Shown here: positions 25,678 to 34,468 of the stretch, in pieces
How the letters are laid out: every line of letters begins with the position of its first letter
Numbering within the stretch: position 1 is the stretch's first letter
Assembly (NCBI RefSeq): GCF_001467525.1
Contig: NZ_LNXS01000029.1
Coordinates: forward strand, 608,710 to 667,682
DNA: 58,973 bases
Reading direction: 5' to 3'
Source of the DNA: Legionella anisa
GTDB lineage: Bacteria; Pseudomonadota; Gammaproteobacteria; Legionellales; Legionellaceae
Notes under the pieces: model-generated
Databases searched by the model: none
Seen by the model: only the letters and a program-made list of their open reading frames with translations
Told to the model about the DNA's origin: nothing
Position numbers and translations under genes: made by a program

Positions 25678-25865
25678 AATGAGCTCGCTCAGTACAATGA
25701 TGTTTTCTTTCAGTATTCCGATATAGCATGTGAATGAACTTGCGATTATATCCGGTTTAAGGAAAAAGAGGAGAGAATTAGCATGCGAGGCAAAACCCGG
25801 GTTACGGGTAATCCCAGGTTTGCTGATTCTCTATGGAATAAGTTAATTTAAAAATAGTGCAGCGA

Positions 25866-27158
25866 TTAAGTTTTTTGGGAGCCTAAACCATAACGAGACA
25901 GTGTTACTTCTGAATTATCCTCATACATCTTAGTTTCATATCCTTTTATTCCCTCTGATACTACGTTGGTTTTTTTTGTACTTTGTTTGCCCATCACCAT
26001 AAGCTTATGTAAAACATTGTTTATGTCTTGCGCTCCATTTAACCGTGCAACATCGTTGAGTCTGTAAGTAAGAATAATCCCTTCATTTGCCCTATCATGA
26101 CTTTCGTAAACAACGGTTGATTTTGCAGGAGATTGAGACAGTTTAATTTGTTGTGAAAAATAGCGCAATGTCGGCAACATCTGCAACATGGTAGGCTTGT
26201 AGTACCCGCTTTCATTGCTAATTAAAAAGACTTCACCTGTGTTATCTGTTTCTATAAAGCCGGCGGCTTTTACTGGCTGGCCTGCAAAAAACCAAGAATG
26301 ATTCCACTCATAGCTGGAAGGCACGGCATAAAGATTATTATTTTTATCAAGAACATAGAGCAATCTACTATCTAAAATGACTTCATTTTTGTAATTATAA
26401 AGTTTGCCATTATTAAAATGTACTAAATAAGGCGCTCTTTCATTCTCCGTATATAAATAATGACTTTTATCCTCGGTGAGAAATTGACTGTCCATGGGTA
26501 TTAAGTCCGATGAAACACGAGTGGAATTGTTATCATCATGTGAACGAGTTACAGAAGGGTTTTCAAATGGATTACTCTGAAAGAAGTAGTTTTGAACAGA
26601 TGAATTATTACTAATTTGCTGAATTGTTTTAGCTAAACTGGATAAAAAGGATAGTTCTTTTTTCAGGAGATTATTTTCTACTTCAAGCTCTTTAATTGTT
26701 TTATTTGTTTCCCAAATACTCGTCCTCAACGTTTCAGCTTGATTTTCCAGGCCAACTATTTTTTGTTTGGCCCTCTCTCTCACACGACGTTGAGATAAGG
26801 CATTTTTTCTTCTTCTTAATTCTTCTTTCTCTTCATCGTGGAGTTTGCCTCGTCTTTCTTCAAGAGAATTAATTCTATTTTGTAATTCCATATTATTAAG
26901 TTTTCTCTTTTTGGAGCTATGTTCGACCTGAGGAGGCGATTGCGAATCAAGTATTGGAAATAAATCGAATTGCTCAGAAGGGATCCAACTCAGTAAATCA
27001 CTTGGGGTAGAGAGTTTTTCATCATCTTGTTTCAATTCTTGTTCTAAATGAATTGGCGTACGGTTTTCTCCAAAAACATCGAGGTCATCAAAATTAAAAT
27101 CTAAGAAATCAAAATTATTTTCTTCGATGCCATCAAAAAAATCATTTTTTTCATACAT
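25866..27158 (-). CDS. protein with eukaryotic-type bZIP domain, NLS and acidic N-terminus; candidate nucleomodulin
   Basis: This is a 430-residue protein. Residues 14-30 (NNFDFLDFNFDDLDVFG) are acidic and aromatic, like a transcriptional activation segment. SSKKRKL (81-87) fits a nuclear localisation signal. The basic region, RRRKNALSQRRVRER (115-129), holds the bZIP invariant N-x7-R as N119/R127. Exactly 10 residues later comes L137, and a heptad ladder follows: L137, L144, T151, L158, L165, L172. This spacing is that of GCN4/CREB-type factors. The C-terminal part (about 240-400) contains AAGFIETDNTGEVFLISNES-type strands, with GYYKPT, resembling a beta domain found in other Legionella proteins. 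GAGG lies 7 bases before the ATG. It is expected to enter the host nucleus and bind DNA as a dimer; that function is inferred. Confidence 0.75.
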   Translation of the reverse strand: MYEKNDFFDGIEENNFDFLDFNFDDLDVFGENRTPIHLEQELKQDDEKLSTPSDLLSWIPSEQFDLFPILDSQSPPQVEHSSKKRKLNNMELQNRINSLEERRGKLHDEEKEELRRRKNALSQRRVRERAKQKIVGLENQAETLRTSIWETNKTIKELEVENNLLKKELSFLSSLAKTIQQISNNSSVQNYFFQSNPFENPSVTRSHDDNNSTRVSSDLIPMDSQFLTEDKSHYLYTENERAPYLVHFNNGKLYNYKNEVILDSRLLYVLDKNNNLYAVPSSYEWNHSWFFAGQPVKAAGFIETDNTGEVFLISNESGYYKPTMLQMLPTLRYFSQQIKLSQSPAKSTVVYESHDRANEGIILTYRLNDVARLNGAQDINNVLHKLMVMGKQSTKKTNVVSEGIKGYETKMYEDNSEVTLSRYGLGSQKT

Positions 27159-27320
27159 AAGAACACCTCGATTTTTGTAGAATCATTTATTTAAGACAAA
27201 ATGTCGCAAGTATATAGAAGCATCATTAAGGGAACCTTAAATGACATATTGTAATTCTTTATAAAACAGGGTAAATGTGATCTAATCGAATAATATAGAA
27301 TCAAAAAGTCTACATTCGGT

Positions 27321-27484
27321 GCTTTATGCCTGAGAGATTCTCACAAAATTTAACCAGGAAGAATGTCATTTGTTGCCTGTCATCCCTGCTTACGCAGGGA
27401 TGACAGTCTTTTTAGATATAATAGAAGACGTAGAATATGTATTTTCGTGTTTAAATTTTGTGAGGATCTCTCAAGCTTTATGCG
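27321..27484. mobile_element. MITE-like element with terminal inverted repeats, copy 1
   Basis: The left end (27321-27353: GCTTTATGCCTGAGAGATTC, then TCACAAAATTTAA) and right end (27451-27484) are inverse repeats with few mismatches. Inside lies a 13-base perfect REP palindrome (CTGTCATCCCTGC, 27377-27389, with GCAGGGATGACAG, 27394-27406). The copy at 43252-43480 has the same ends, the same inner palindrome and the shared internal TAGAATATGTATTTTC. No transposase is present. The element lies directly upstream of a small gene and could influence its expression. Confidence 0.75.
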
Positions 27485-27515
27485 TGGGATCAGAAATAAA
27501 ATTAAGGAATTATGT

Positions 27516-28001
27516 ATGCCTAAATCAAAAGTGCATCAAGCAGTAGAACACTTTTATAAGAATGTGAAAAATCTTGATTATAAATATGGTTATGAACAAG
27601 AACATCTTGCAGGAAGAGCTGCATTTCTTCTGGAGGCAGAATTAAGAGCTCTTTTGGCCAAGGATTTGGAAAATCCAAATTCTTCAGCACATGATGCACA
27701 GCAAGAATTAATCAATGATGCTGTTAAGATTGTTACTCAATATGAGTGCTTAATGAAAGTAGCTCCTGGGACGGTAAATGAACTTAAAGCATTAATTAAT
27801 TATTTTATTGGTAAAAAGATTTTCGATGTAGAGGATTCAATATTTTCGGAGTCTTATAAAACTATCGAAGAGGATAGTTCTAAAAAAGATGTTGCTCGAA
27901 ATTTTAAGCAATATAAAGATGAACTTGTAGCTATAAAAACATCGGTAGAAGTGGATACGAATGAAGAAGTAGCAGGCAAGAAGAATTTTGTCGTCAGTTA
28001 G
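27516..28001 (+). CDS. hypothetical protein, 161 residues
   Basis: The ATG at 27516 has AAGGA 7 bases upstream. An in-frame extension back to 27363 is encoded by the MITE-like element and is rejected. The protein is helical and charged (MPKSKVHQAVEHFYKNVKNL at the start), with no known domain and no membrane span, and ends KKNFVVS. A bidirectional hairpin terminator follows. Confidence 0.65.
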   Translation: MPKSKVHQAVEHFYKNVKNLDYKYGYEQEHLAGRAAFLLEAELRALLAKDLENPNSSAHDAQQELINDAVKIVTQYECLMKVAPGTVNELKALINYFIGKKIFDVEDSIFSESYKTIEEDSSKKDVARNFKQYKDELVAIKTSVEVDTNEEVAGKKNFVVS

Positions 28002-28042
28002 AGGTTAAAATCCAGGAGCTAGGCGAGTCTATTGAGTTGTAA

Positions 28043-28077
28043 GTTCTCTGATTGCTGTTAAACGACAATCAGAGAAC
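28043..28077. terminator. hairpin between convergent genes
   Basis: GTTCTCTGATTG (28043-28054) pairs perfectly with CAATCAGAGAAC (28066-28077) around an 11-base loop, followed by ATAATTTATTTATT. It lies between the 161-residue gene (+) and the secreted protein gene (-). Confidence 0.75.
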
Positions 28078-28086
28078 ATAATTTAT

Positions 28087-28536
28087 TTATTGGTTTTGTT
28101 GAGGATTGGCTGCAATTTGATTACCTGATTTTATCTCAGAATTTAAGATGACACTCTCAAAATTTTGGTCAGCTCCTACAACCAGCAATCCGTTATTCAG
28201 TTTATAAAAATAAACACATTCTTCCTTTCCATTAAACCAGTGTTCCCAAGTCATGCAAACACTACCATCGTCTTTTACTAGCCAAGTTCCTTTATCATTT
28301 TGTGGGGCACCCTCGGTTTGTTTCGCAAATCCTCCCATCATTTTACCATCTTTACCAAAGTAGCCAGTAAAACTATTGGCAAGAACTTTATCGTTGAGTG
28401 TAGCGGCTGATATGGTCGTGACAGTCTTATCACTTAAGGCTTCTGTTACTTCCGATTTACTCATTGAAGAAATCGATGCAGCAAAGCTAAGTGAGGAGGC
28501 TGCCAATAAAGCAGCGGCGATAGGTAATCGTTTCAT
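28087..28536 (-). CDS. small secreted protein, DUF995-like
   Basis: This 149-residue protein has a Sec signal peptide (MKRLPIAAALLAASSLSFAA, cleavage near residue 19-20). The mature part has NSFTGYFGKDGKMMGGF followed by KGTWLVKDDGSVCMTWEHWF and a second Cys in KEECVYFY. This resembles the GTW-x-D/G-C-x-x-W pattern of DUF995 periplasmic proteins, with the two Cys perhaps in a disulfide. The Gln/Asn-rich tail ends NPQQNQ. Function unknown. It converges with the gene at 27516. Confidence 0.65.
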   Translation of the reverse strand: MKRLPIAAALLAASSLSFAASISSMSKSEVTEALSDKTVTTISAATLNDKVLANSFTGYFGKDGKMMGGFAKQTEGAPQNDKGTWLVKDDGSVCMTWEHWFNGKEECVYFYKLNNGLLVVGADQNFESVILNSEIKSGNQIAANPQQNQ

Positions 28537-28713
28537 AATGATTCTTCCTTTGAATTTTTATTATCTCTTAAAGAAGAATAGCAGAAATAAAACATATTTC
28601 TATTTCAGGGCGCTGAGAAATTGTATCTTTAGTTCCTCTCTAATAATTAAAAATTGAAACTAATTTTGGATTTGTAGCTATATTATTAATTACAATTAGG
28701 AATTGAGAAAATA

Positions 28714-29229
28714 ATGGAAAAGAAATTTCGTTGCATCGTTACCGAAAGGGGAGAAAATGGAAAATCGTTTATTTCAGAAGATCGGGAAGTAGGTGTGGGC
28801 CCTCTTGGTATTATTGATTTCTGGGAAACAGAAGAAATGCCTGCCTCCCTTCATGGAAAAAATCTTTTGCCTGGAAAACCAACGCGTTTAGAAGCCTCGA
28901 CTCACGGTACACTATTTCGATTTTTTGAAATTCCTCCATTTCAAAAGAATTTATCTCCTGAAGAAGCTGAAAAACAAGCAGCGGAAGTCTTTGCGTCTGT
29001 GCAGGCAAGCCATTGTCGTGTTGATACTCGCCTTAATCCTATGATGCATACGACTCGAACAATCGATTATGTTGTTCTTTTAAAAGGTGAGGTAACTCTG
29101 TTATTGGATAAATCTGAAGTAAAACTGAAACCATTTGATGTTGTTGTGCAACGCGGAACAAATCATTATTGGATAAATTATAATACCGAACCCGCTTTAC
29201 TTATGGGGGTATTATTGGATGCAAAATAA
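28714..29229 (+). CDS. cupin-domain protein
   Basis: This 171-residue protein has a C-terminal cupin barrel: NPMMHTTRTIDYVVLLKGEV (about 108-127), with H112 and D118 in the first-motif region, and KPFDVVVQRGTNHYWIN, with H151 in the second. It probably binds a metal and may be an enzyme or a small-molecule sensor, but the substrate is unknown. The N-terminal 60 residues add strands (VGPLGIIDFWETEEMPASLH). It lies 65 bases before the next plus-strand gene. Confidence 0.75.
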   Translation: MEKKFRCIVTERGENGKSFISEDREVGVGPLGIIDFWETEEMPASLHGKNLLPGKPTRLEASTHGTLFRFFEIPPFQKNLSPEEAEKQAAEVFASVQASHCRVDTRLNPMMHTTRTIDYVVLLKGEVTLLLDKSEVKLKPFDVVVQRGTNHYWINYNTEPALLMGVLLDAK

Positions 29230-29294
29230 TTAGTCAAAAAGACCAAAATAAAGTATACTTCAAGCACGTTCAACGTGTTTAATAGAAGACAAAA

Positions 29295-30083
29295 ATGGAT
29301 GCAAAAATATTTACCGAACGACCACCTAGAACAATGTGGGTTGCGGGTCAAAATGAAACAATTAGAAAAACAGCAGCACAAAATGGGTTTCCTGCTACCG
29401 TAGGATTAGAGGGCTGTGTGGCAATAATTATTGCTGACAAAAAAGGTAATGTCAGTATAACTCACGTGGATGCCGATACAGATTTATCATTCATTAAAAA
29501 TGAAATTGCTTTTATGGATGGGGAATATACTATTGATATAATAAAAAAACCAGGTAAGGGTAATCTTGATCTAAAAGTTCTTACTGCTTTGGATGAAATG
29601 GGTTTATCTCAGATTCCTGCATCAGGTAAACAGAGAGTTCTTGAAAGCGATGAAGGAACAGTGGTTTATAATCATTTGAAAAAAGCACCACAGGTTTTTT
29701 CTTTTAATGATTTTAAAGAAATTGCTACTCCAGGCATTACTCCTAAAGAAACAAATAAATTGCTTACATTAGGTTATAGTGTTGAAACGTGTGTAGCTGA
29801 TCCTCTTAGATTCCAGCTAAGGGTATACAGCCGTCAATTGAATCAAGCTCTCTCTTCTAAGCCTACTGCCTTACCGGTATTAGTACATGACTCATCAGGT
29901 TGGTTAGAAACAGAAGTGAAAATAGACAAGGAAGTAGAATTAATTTTAAATAAGGGAGAAATACATCATCAGCCATTCTTTCAATCTTCTAAAATGCAAT
30001 CTTTAAATCATGTGTTACCTCGCTATACAGCACTGGTAAAGCATCTTGAATTACAGGAGAAAAAGATTTCTTCTGAATTTTAA
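29295..30083 (+). CDS. hypothetical protein, possibly NTAN1 (N-terminal asparagine amidohydrolase)-like
   Basis: This 262-residue protein has a segment VGLEGCVAIIIADKKGNVSI followed by THVDADTDLSFIKNEI (about 36-70). It resembles the core of the NTAN1 family, where a Cys follows a short loop, then two strands, then a T-H-x-D turn and helix. C41 would be the nucleophile. NTAN1 removes the side-chain amide of N-terminal Asn and so feeds proteins to the N-degron pathway. The rest shows strands and a YSVETCVADPLRFQLRVYSR segment, comparable with the later strands of the family. Similarity was judged by eye and could be misleading. A hairpin terminator follows at 30086-30121. No signal peptide. 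Confidence 0.45.
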   Translation: MDAKIFTERPPRTMWVAGQNETIRKTAAQNGFPATVGLEGCVAIIIADKKGNVSITHVDADTDLSFIKNEIAFMDGEYTIDIIKKPGKGNLDLKVLTALDEMGLSQIPASGKQRVLESDEGTVVYNHLKKAPQVFSFNDFKEIATPGITPKETNKLLTLGYSVETCVADPLRFQLRVYSRQLNQALSSKPTALPVLVHDSSGWLETEVKIDKEVELILNKGEIHHQPFFQSSKMQSLNHVLPRYTALVKHLELQEKKISSEF

Positions 30084-30085
30084 TT

Positions 30086-30121
30086 GAATTATGCTGGGTC
30101 ATTTTTGACCTAGCATAATTC
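30086..30121 (+). terminator. hairpin terminator
   Basis: GAATTATGCTGGGTCA (30086-30101) pairs with TGACCTAGCATAATTC (30106-30121), one mismatch, loop TTTT, directly after the stop of the 262-residue gene. Confidence 0.75.
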
Positions 30122-30205
30122 CTGGTTTGATAAACCTAAATATTCTAGTAAGCCTAGCCATTATTTAATCAATATTCCACTGCTTACTGTCTCAGAGCAA
30201 TGCCT

Positions 30206-30406
30206 TTAGCAGTTATCCCCTACACTTGGATTTGAAGCACCAGGAAAAAATGCAGCTGAGATCTGTGACATGGGTTCCGTAGAAACTTGCTGGGATTCAA
30301 CTGTACTCGTAAAAAAACGTGATGAGCCATTCGCATATTTTTGCTTTTCTCGTAATTCTTTTTCTTGAATGAGTTGGTGCACTCCATTTTTATGCTGGCA
30401 TTGTGC
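30206..30406 (-). pseudogene. 3' remnant of a lost gene
   Basis: A minus-strand frame without a plausible start encodes a coherent peptide that includes KNGVHQLIQEKELREKQKYA and SAAFFPGASNPSVGDNC before a TAA at 30206. Its polar, Glu/Lys-rich then small-residue ending resembles the C-terminus of an effector. A REP-like CTTTGCAGGAATGACAAC sequence lies just upstream at 30428-30450 and may mark the breakpoint. Confidence 0.35.
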
Positions 30407-30461
30407 TCAATCATGGATGGATTTCTGCCTTTGCAGGAATGACAACTGCTTTTCAGCCAAT

Positions 30462-31730
30462 TTAGGTTTTAGAGCCACTTTTTCTTGAGCTTTTTGTGAA
30501 TGGTTTTCTATTGGGTTTATTGTATGTTGATGTTGTTTTCTTATGAGTAGACGAATGTTTTTTGGGCTTTGAACCGATAGTGGTCTGAGGGACATTGTGC
30601 TTGGGTTCAAAATCTTCGACTTCAATACGGTTTAACTTGCGTTGAATTAGTTTTTCTATAGCGTGTAATTGATTTACTTCATCAGCACTTACTAAGGAAA
30701 TAGCTAATCCTGAGGCGCCAGCGCGTCCAGTTCGCCCGATACGATGGACGTAATCCTCAGCAACTTGCGGTAAATCAAAATTGACCACACAGGGCAATTG
30801 CTCAATGTCAATTCCTCGTGCAGCAATGTCTGTCGCGACTAAAATATGTAACTCTCCAGACTTAAACTCGGCTAACGCTTTAGTTCGCTGGGATTGCGAT
30901 TTATTGCCATGGATAGCAGCAGCATGAATTTGAGCTTCGGCCAATTGCTTCACTAATTTATTTGCACCATGTTTGGTCTTTGAAAAGACCAAAGTTTGCC
31001 CCCATTTATTTTTATGAATTAAATGACTCAGTAAGGCTGCTTTTTGACTTTTATCAACTGGATGTACTGTTTGCTGGATTTTAACTACAGTTGTATTGCG
31101 AGGGGTAACATCAATTTCTACGGGTTGATTTAGAATGGTTTTTACAAGATTACGAATTTCATCAGTAAAAGTAGCTGAAAACATAAGATTTTGCCGGTTT
31201 TTTGGCAACCATTTAATAATTCGTTTCATGTCATGAATGAAGCCCATATCCAACATTCTATCGGCTTCATCCAGAACAAGCGTATCCACTTCATCGAATT
31301 GTATGGCGCGTTGTTGATGCAAATCCAATAAACGTCCCGGGGTAGCGACTAGAAGCTCAACCCCCGAACGTAATTTCATCATTTGCGGATTAATTTTTAC
31401 TCCGCCAAAAACTACCGCAGAACGAAGCGATAGATAGCGTCCGTATTGAATGATGCTTTCATGTACTTGACTGGCTAATTCACGTGTTGGAGTGAGGATG
31501 AGTACTCGAGTTCGATTGCTTTTAGCTCGAGGTTTTGAGCTGAGTTTTTGTAAAATAGGTAATACGAAACTTGCTGTTTTACCTGTTCCTGTTTGTGCTG
31601 AAGCCAGAACGTCACGACCTGATAATATCTTAGGAATGGCTTGAGTTTGAATAGGGGAAGGCTCTTTGTAACCTAATTCGTTAATGGCTTGAAGTAATGG
31701 TTCGATTAAACCTAACGGCTTAAAACTCAT
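30462..31730 (-). CDS. rhlE: DEAD-box RNA helicase RhlE
   Basis: This 422-residue ATP-dependent RNA helicase acts in ribosome assembly and RNA decay. All motifs are present: Q motif [19 protein letters not shown], Ia PTRELASQV, Ib [14 protein letters not shown] ([14 protein letters not shown]), III SAT (MFSATF), [21 protein letters not shown] and [13 protein letters not shown] basic Lys/Thr/Ser tail ([18 protein letters not shown]) probably binds RNA. The ATG at 31730 is chosen because AAGGA lies 7 bases upstream; an in-frame start at 31784 lacks this. The length is normal for RhlE. The upstream 170 bases hold its promoter region, which was not resolved. Confidence 0.93.
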   Translation of the reverse strand: MSFKPLGLIEPLLQAINELGYKEPSPIQTQAIPKILSGRDVLASAQTGTGKTASFVLPILQKLSSKPRAKSNRTRVLILTPTRELASQVHESIIQYGRYLSLRSAVVFGGVKINPQMMKLRSGVELLVATPGRLLDLHQQRAIQFDEVDTLVLDEADRMLDMGFIHDMKRIIKWLPKNRQNLMFSATFTDEIRNLVKTILNQPVEIDVTPRNTTVVKIQQTVHPVDKSQKAALLSHLIHKNKWGQTLVFSKTKHGANKLVKQLAEAQIHAAAIHGNKSQSQRTKALAEFKSGELHILVATDIAARGIDIEQLPCVVNFDLPQVAEDYVHRIGRTGRAGASGLAISLVSADEVNQLHAIEKLIQRKLNRIEVEDFEPKHNVPQTTIGSKPKKHSSTHKKTTSTYNKPNRKPFTKSSRKSGSKT

Positions 31731-31896
31731 GCGGTTTCCTTTATTTATTGGGGACAGTGTAAGGGGAAATGGTCTTGTTTTCATTTCAAATTGTTTATTT
31801 TCAGGGCAATTATATCACAAATGTTAGAGGGTATGTTAGTAAATAAACTGTCTTAAGTTCCTAGTTAAAAGCAGTAGTTTGGGGATGAATAATGTT

Positions 31897-31916
31897 AGGG
31901 TCTGTAAACAGACCCT
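31897..31916 (+). terminator. short hairpin with following T-rich stretch
   Basis: AGGGTCTGTAAACAGACCCT is an inverted repeat followed by ATTTTATTTAT on the plus strand. It also matches the GTAAACAGACCCT end of the dispersed element at position 45-55, so it may be a repeat remnant rather than a functional terminator. Confidence 0.4.
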
Positions 31917-31923
31917 ATTTTAT

Positions 31924-32823
31924 TTATAAAGCATAACCAACTGCTTGTTCATATTTTTGAAGGTACCGATCTTTAGATTGTTCATCTAATCCATTCCAAA
32001 AAGCTTCCGTCGTTGGCTTTGGGGACATCTTATGGCGAATACCTTGCGTTTCTTCTGATAAATAAGACCTAAATTCAATATCTAATGTCTCATATTTTCT
32101 TGATTTTTTCCGGAGGAAATCCTGGAGAATAACTTCTTTTTCTGGTTTTTCCATCATACTCCAATATTCGCCAGTTGGAACATGGTTAAAAAACTCGATA
32201 CGTACCAAACGTGTCGTTTCAGAAATATAGGCTTTTAACTCTGGTTCAAATAAGTCCCATTCATTAGTAAAGAAACTGGAATTGTTTCCTGGAATAGAAG
32301 GATTTCTTTCTGCTTCTTGTGTTGCTGAGGGTGCATCGAGCACTTCGGTAATGCCGTCTTGTAAATCTTTTGGAGATTTTACTTGAATTGCTTTAAACCC
32401 ATTGGCTCTTGCTTCTGATACATTATGAAAGGAATCATCAAAAAAATATATGTCTTCTTTAGCTGCATTAAATCGTTGGCAAAGTGATTCCAGTCTTGGT
32501 ACCTTGCTGCCGTCGGTATCTTTTTCTGGGCCCATATAGTTTTCAGGTGGGATATGTACTCCATAGCCTTTAAAAAAATCCAGGGTGCGTTGAATTACCT
32601 CTTTATCTAAATCTGCACCATTATTTGTTACTAAAACGATGGGGATGCCTTTTCTTTGGGCGCGTTGAAGTAACTCTGCTGTTTTTTGTCCGCCAACCAT
32701 TACTGAATATGCTCCTGGAATAACTTCATTTCCTACACGCATCGGTTGTCCTAGGCCATTGTCATCATGTTCTGAACCAGTTTGTAATGTCTCTGATACA
32801 TCGAATGCTAATACTATCGCCAT
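31924..32823 (-). CDS. HAD-like hydrolase with incomplete motif I
   Basis: This is a 299-residue protein. Residues 1-165 follow the haloacid dehalogenase fold: motif I LAFDVSETLQ (nucleophile D8, but the usual second Asp at +2 is Ser10), motif II IVLVTNNG, a Lys in the DGSKVPRLE segment and motif IV DIYFFDDSFHNVSEARANGF. The C-terminal 130 residues are helical, charged and unrecognised (EATRLVRIEFF-like helices, end KYEQAVGYAL). Loss of the +2 acid suggests altered or no phosphatase activity, unless another acid substitutes. No signal peptide. The gene stands alone. Confidence 0.7.
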   Translation of the reverse strand: MAIVLAFDVSETLQTGSEHDDNGLGQPMRVGNEVIPGAYSVMVGGQKTAELLQRAQRKGIPIVLVTNNGADLDKEVIQRTLDFFKGYGVHIPPENYMGPEKDTDGSKVPRLESLCQRFNAAKEDIYFFDDSFHNVSEARANGFKAIQVKSPKDLQDGITEVLDAPSATQEAERNPSIPGNNSSFFTNEWDLFEPELKAYISETTRLVRIEFFNHVPTGEYWSMMEKPEKEVILQDFLRKKSRKYETLDIEFRSYLSEETQGIRHKMSPKPTTEAFWNGLDEQSKDRYLQKYEQAVGYAL

Positions 32824-33084
32824 ATTGATTCCTTGTTATCCAAAATAAGAAATTATATTCTAAATTTATTGAGATTTCCTTAATGACTGTTATTTTTTGT
32901 TCAAAATGACAATAAATTTTCCCGTCTTAAATGGTTTTAATAGCAAGCCAGGAAGGTTTTCAGGTCCGAAACCTGGGCTTTGCATCATGAACCAAGCTTT
33001 TGTTTTTAAAATATATTTTAGTGTTTTTCAAGTAAATGGAACACTTCCTTGACATGCTCTTATTGCTTTCTTAAGATGGTTCCC

Positions 33085-33957
33085 ATGCTGCCTTCCTCAA
33101 ATGATTTATATTATTTTATCGAAGTGTGTCAAACGCTGAATTTGTCACGCGCATCTGAACGCCTGGGAATTAGTCAACCCTCTTTAAGTAGTGCCGTCAA
33201 ACGACTTGAACATGCAATTGGTACCAGTCTCTTTATTCGCATAAAAAATGGGTTGAAATTAACTAAATCGGGGGAACAATTTTACAACCACGCCAAGCAA
33301 TTGATTCATTTATGGGAAACCGCTCGGGCTGAAAGTCTAGCAAGTGTTAATGAAATCCAAGGGGATTTTGTTCTTGGTTGTCATCCTTCTGTAGCTCAAT
33401 ATCATTTGCCTTTATTTATGCCCAAATTGCTTGAGCAATATCCTCAAATAAGAATTACCCTGAAACATGATTTATCACGCAAAATTCTCGAAGGAATTAT
33501 TAATTTTTCCATTGATATTGGTATTGTTGTTAATCCAGTGAGGCATAGAGATTTGATTCTGCAAAAGCTTTATGATGATGAGGTTGGTTTTTGGCAGCCT
33601 AAAGATAAAAATCTCATGGAAGAGCAAAAGATGTTAACCTTATTATGCGATGTCGATTTATTGCAAACGCAAAAATTACTCAAAGATTTGGAGGCAATGG
33701 GCATCAAGGAATATCGTTTATTACCTACCTCGAATCTGGATGTAATTGCCAGTTTGACTGCAGCGGGGTGTGGTGTGGGTATTCTACCGCGTTCAGTAGT
33801 GTATACTCATCATCAGCCGCTACTTTCCCAAGTTCCGAACACACCCACTTTTCATGATGAAATTTATTTAGCATACCGACCGGAGCAAAGGCACGTTAAG
33901 GCATTACAGGTTATGGTGCAAACCATTCGTGATTCGTGCAAAAATTTGCAAACCTAA
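33085..33957 (+). CDS. LysR-family transcriptional regulator
   Basis: This protein of about 290 residues has an N-terminal winged helix-turn-helix (NDLYYFIEVCQTLNLSRASE, then RLGISQPSLSSAVKRLEHAIG) followed by the LysR effector-binding domain (FVLGCHPSVAQYHLPLFMP, GCGVGILPRSVV). It would bind DNA as a tetramer and respond to a small ligand. The frame opens with a TTG at 33049, but the biological start is probably the ATG at 33085 (or 33076), which gives the usual N-terminus MLPSSNDLYYF. Target genes are unknown; the phosphonate-type operon begins 2 kb downstream, but no link is shown. Confidence 0.88.
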   Translation: MLPSSNDLYYFIEVCQTLNLSRASERLGISQPSLSSAVKRLEHAIGTSLFIRIKNGLKLTKSGEQFYNHAKQLIHLWETARAESLASVNEIQGDFVLGCHPSVAQYHLPLFMPKLLEQYPQIRITLKHDLSRKILEGIINFSIDIGIVVNPVRHRDLILQKLYDDEVGFWQPKDKNLMEEQKMLTLLCDVDLLQTQKLLKDLEAMGIKEYRLLPTSNLDVIASLTAAGCGVGILPRSVVYTHHQPLLSQVPNTPTFHDEIYLAYRPEQRHVKALQVMVQTIRDSCKNLQT

Positions 33958-33961
33958 ATGG

Positions 33962-34432
33962 TTAAGCAACATCTGAAAGCATGTCTTCTTCTAAATGTTC
34001 ATTAAACCAACGGATTAAGGTTTCTTCACCTAATTGCTCGTAAATATAATTCAAAAACAGCTCCAATTGGTTGGTAAAATCGTCTTCAGTAAACTTCAAT
34101 TTTTCACGCATATTGGGGACATGATGCAAATACTCTCCAAAGTAGTGATTACAGAATTCATGATAATCCAAGGTAATCAGAATAAATTCATGCCACATAT
34201 TATCCACAGGCCTCATTTCTTCATGCATCACAGGAATGAATTGGAGCTCTGGATTACCAGGGTTGGCTTTTAAATCATGTTCGTGTTTTACACTGAGCCA
34301 TAGGTATTTGAGCATGTCGGCAAACAGCAGTTCTGCAGAATCAGAAAAACCAGGAAAATTCTGTTTAAATCGTTCTATAACTAATGGATTTTTGTATTCC
34401 AGTAATAGTCTGAGATCGGGTAATTTTTTCAT
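33962..34432 (-). CDS. GRDP/DUF1399-like protein
   Basis: This 156-residue protein has the stretch MRPVDNMWHEFILITLDYHE, then FCNHYFGEYLHHVP. It matches the D-x-x-WH-x-x-I-x-x-T-x-x-Y-x-x-FC and G-x-x-x-x-H-x-P signature of the glycine-rich-domain-protein-like (DUF1399) family. The His/Asp/Cys set could bind metal; the biochemical role is unknown. The ATG at 34432 is chosen because GAG lies 6-9 bases upstream; a GTG at 34444 is four codons earlier. A 27-residue Cys-rich gene lies immediately upstream on the same strand and may form an operon with it. Confidence 0.65.
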   Translation of the reverse strand: MKKLPDLRLLLEYKNPLVIERFKQNFPGFSDSAELLFADMLKYLWLSVKHEHDLKANPGNPELQFIPVMHEEMRPVDNMWHEFILITLDYHEFCNHYFGEYLHHVPNMREKLKFTEDDFTNQLELFLNYIYEQLGEETLIRWFNEHLEEDMLSDVA

Positions 34433-34468
34433 GGTCATTCTCACAAATAATCTATGGCTAACAGAATT

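Noticed and set aside
27363..27515. N-terminal extension of the gene at 27516
   Set aside because: It is encoded by the MITE-like element and its REP palindrome; the ATG at 27516 has its own Shine-Dalgarno.
32943..32982. Degenerate CCAGG/CCTGG inverted repeat like the GTAGCCTGGGT REPs
   Set aside because: Too many mismatches to call as a copy; possibly an old remnant.
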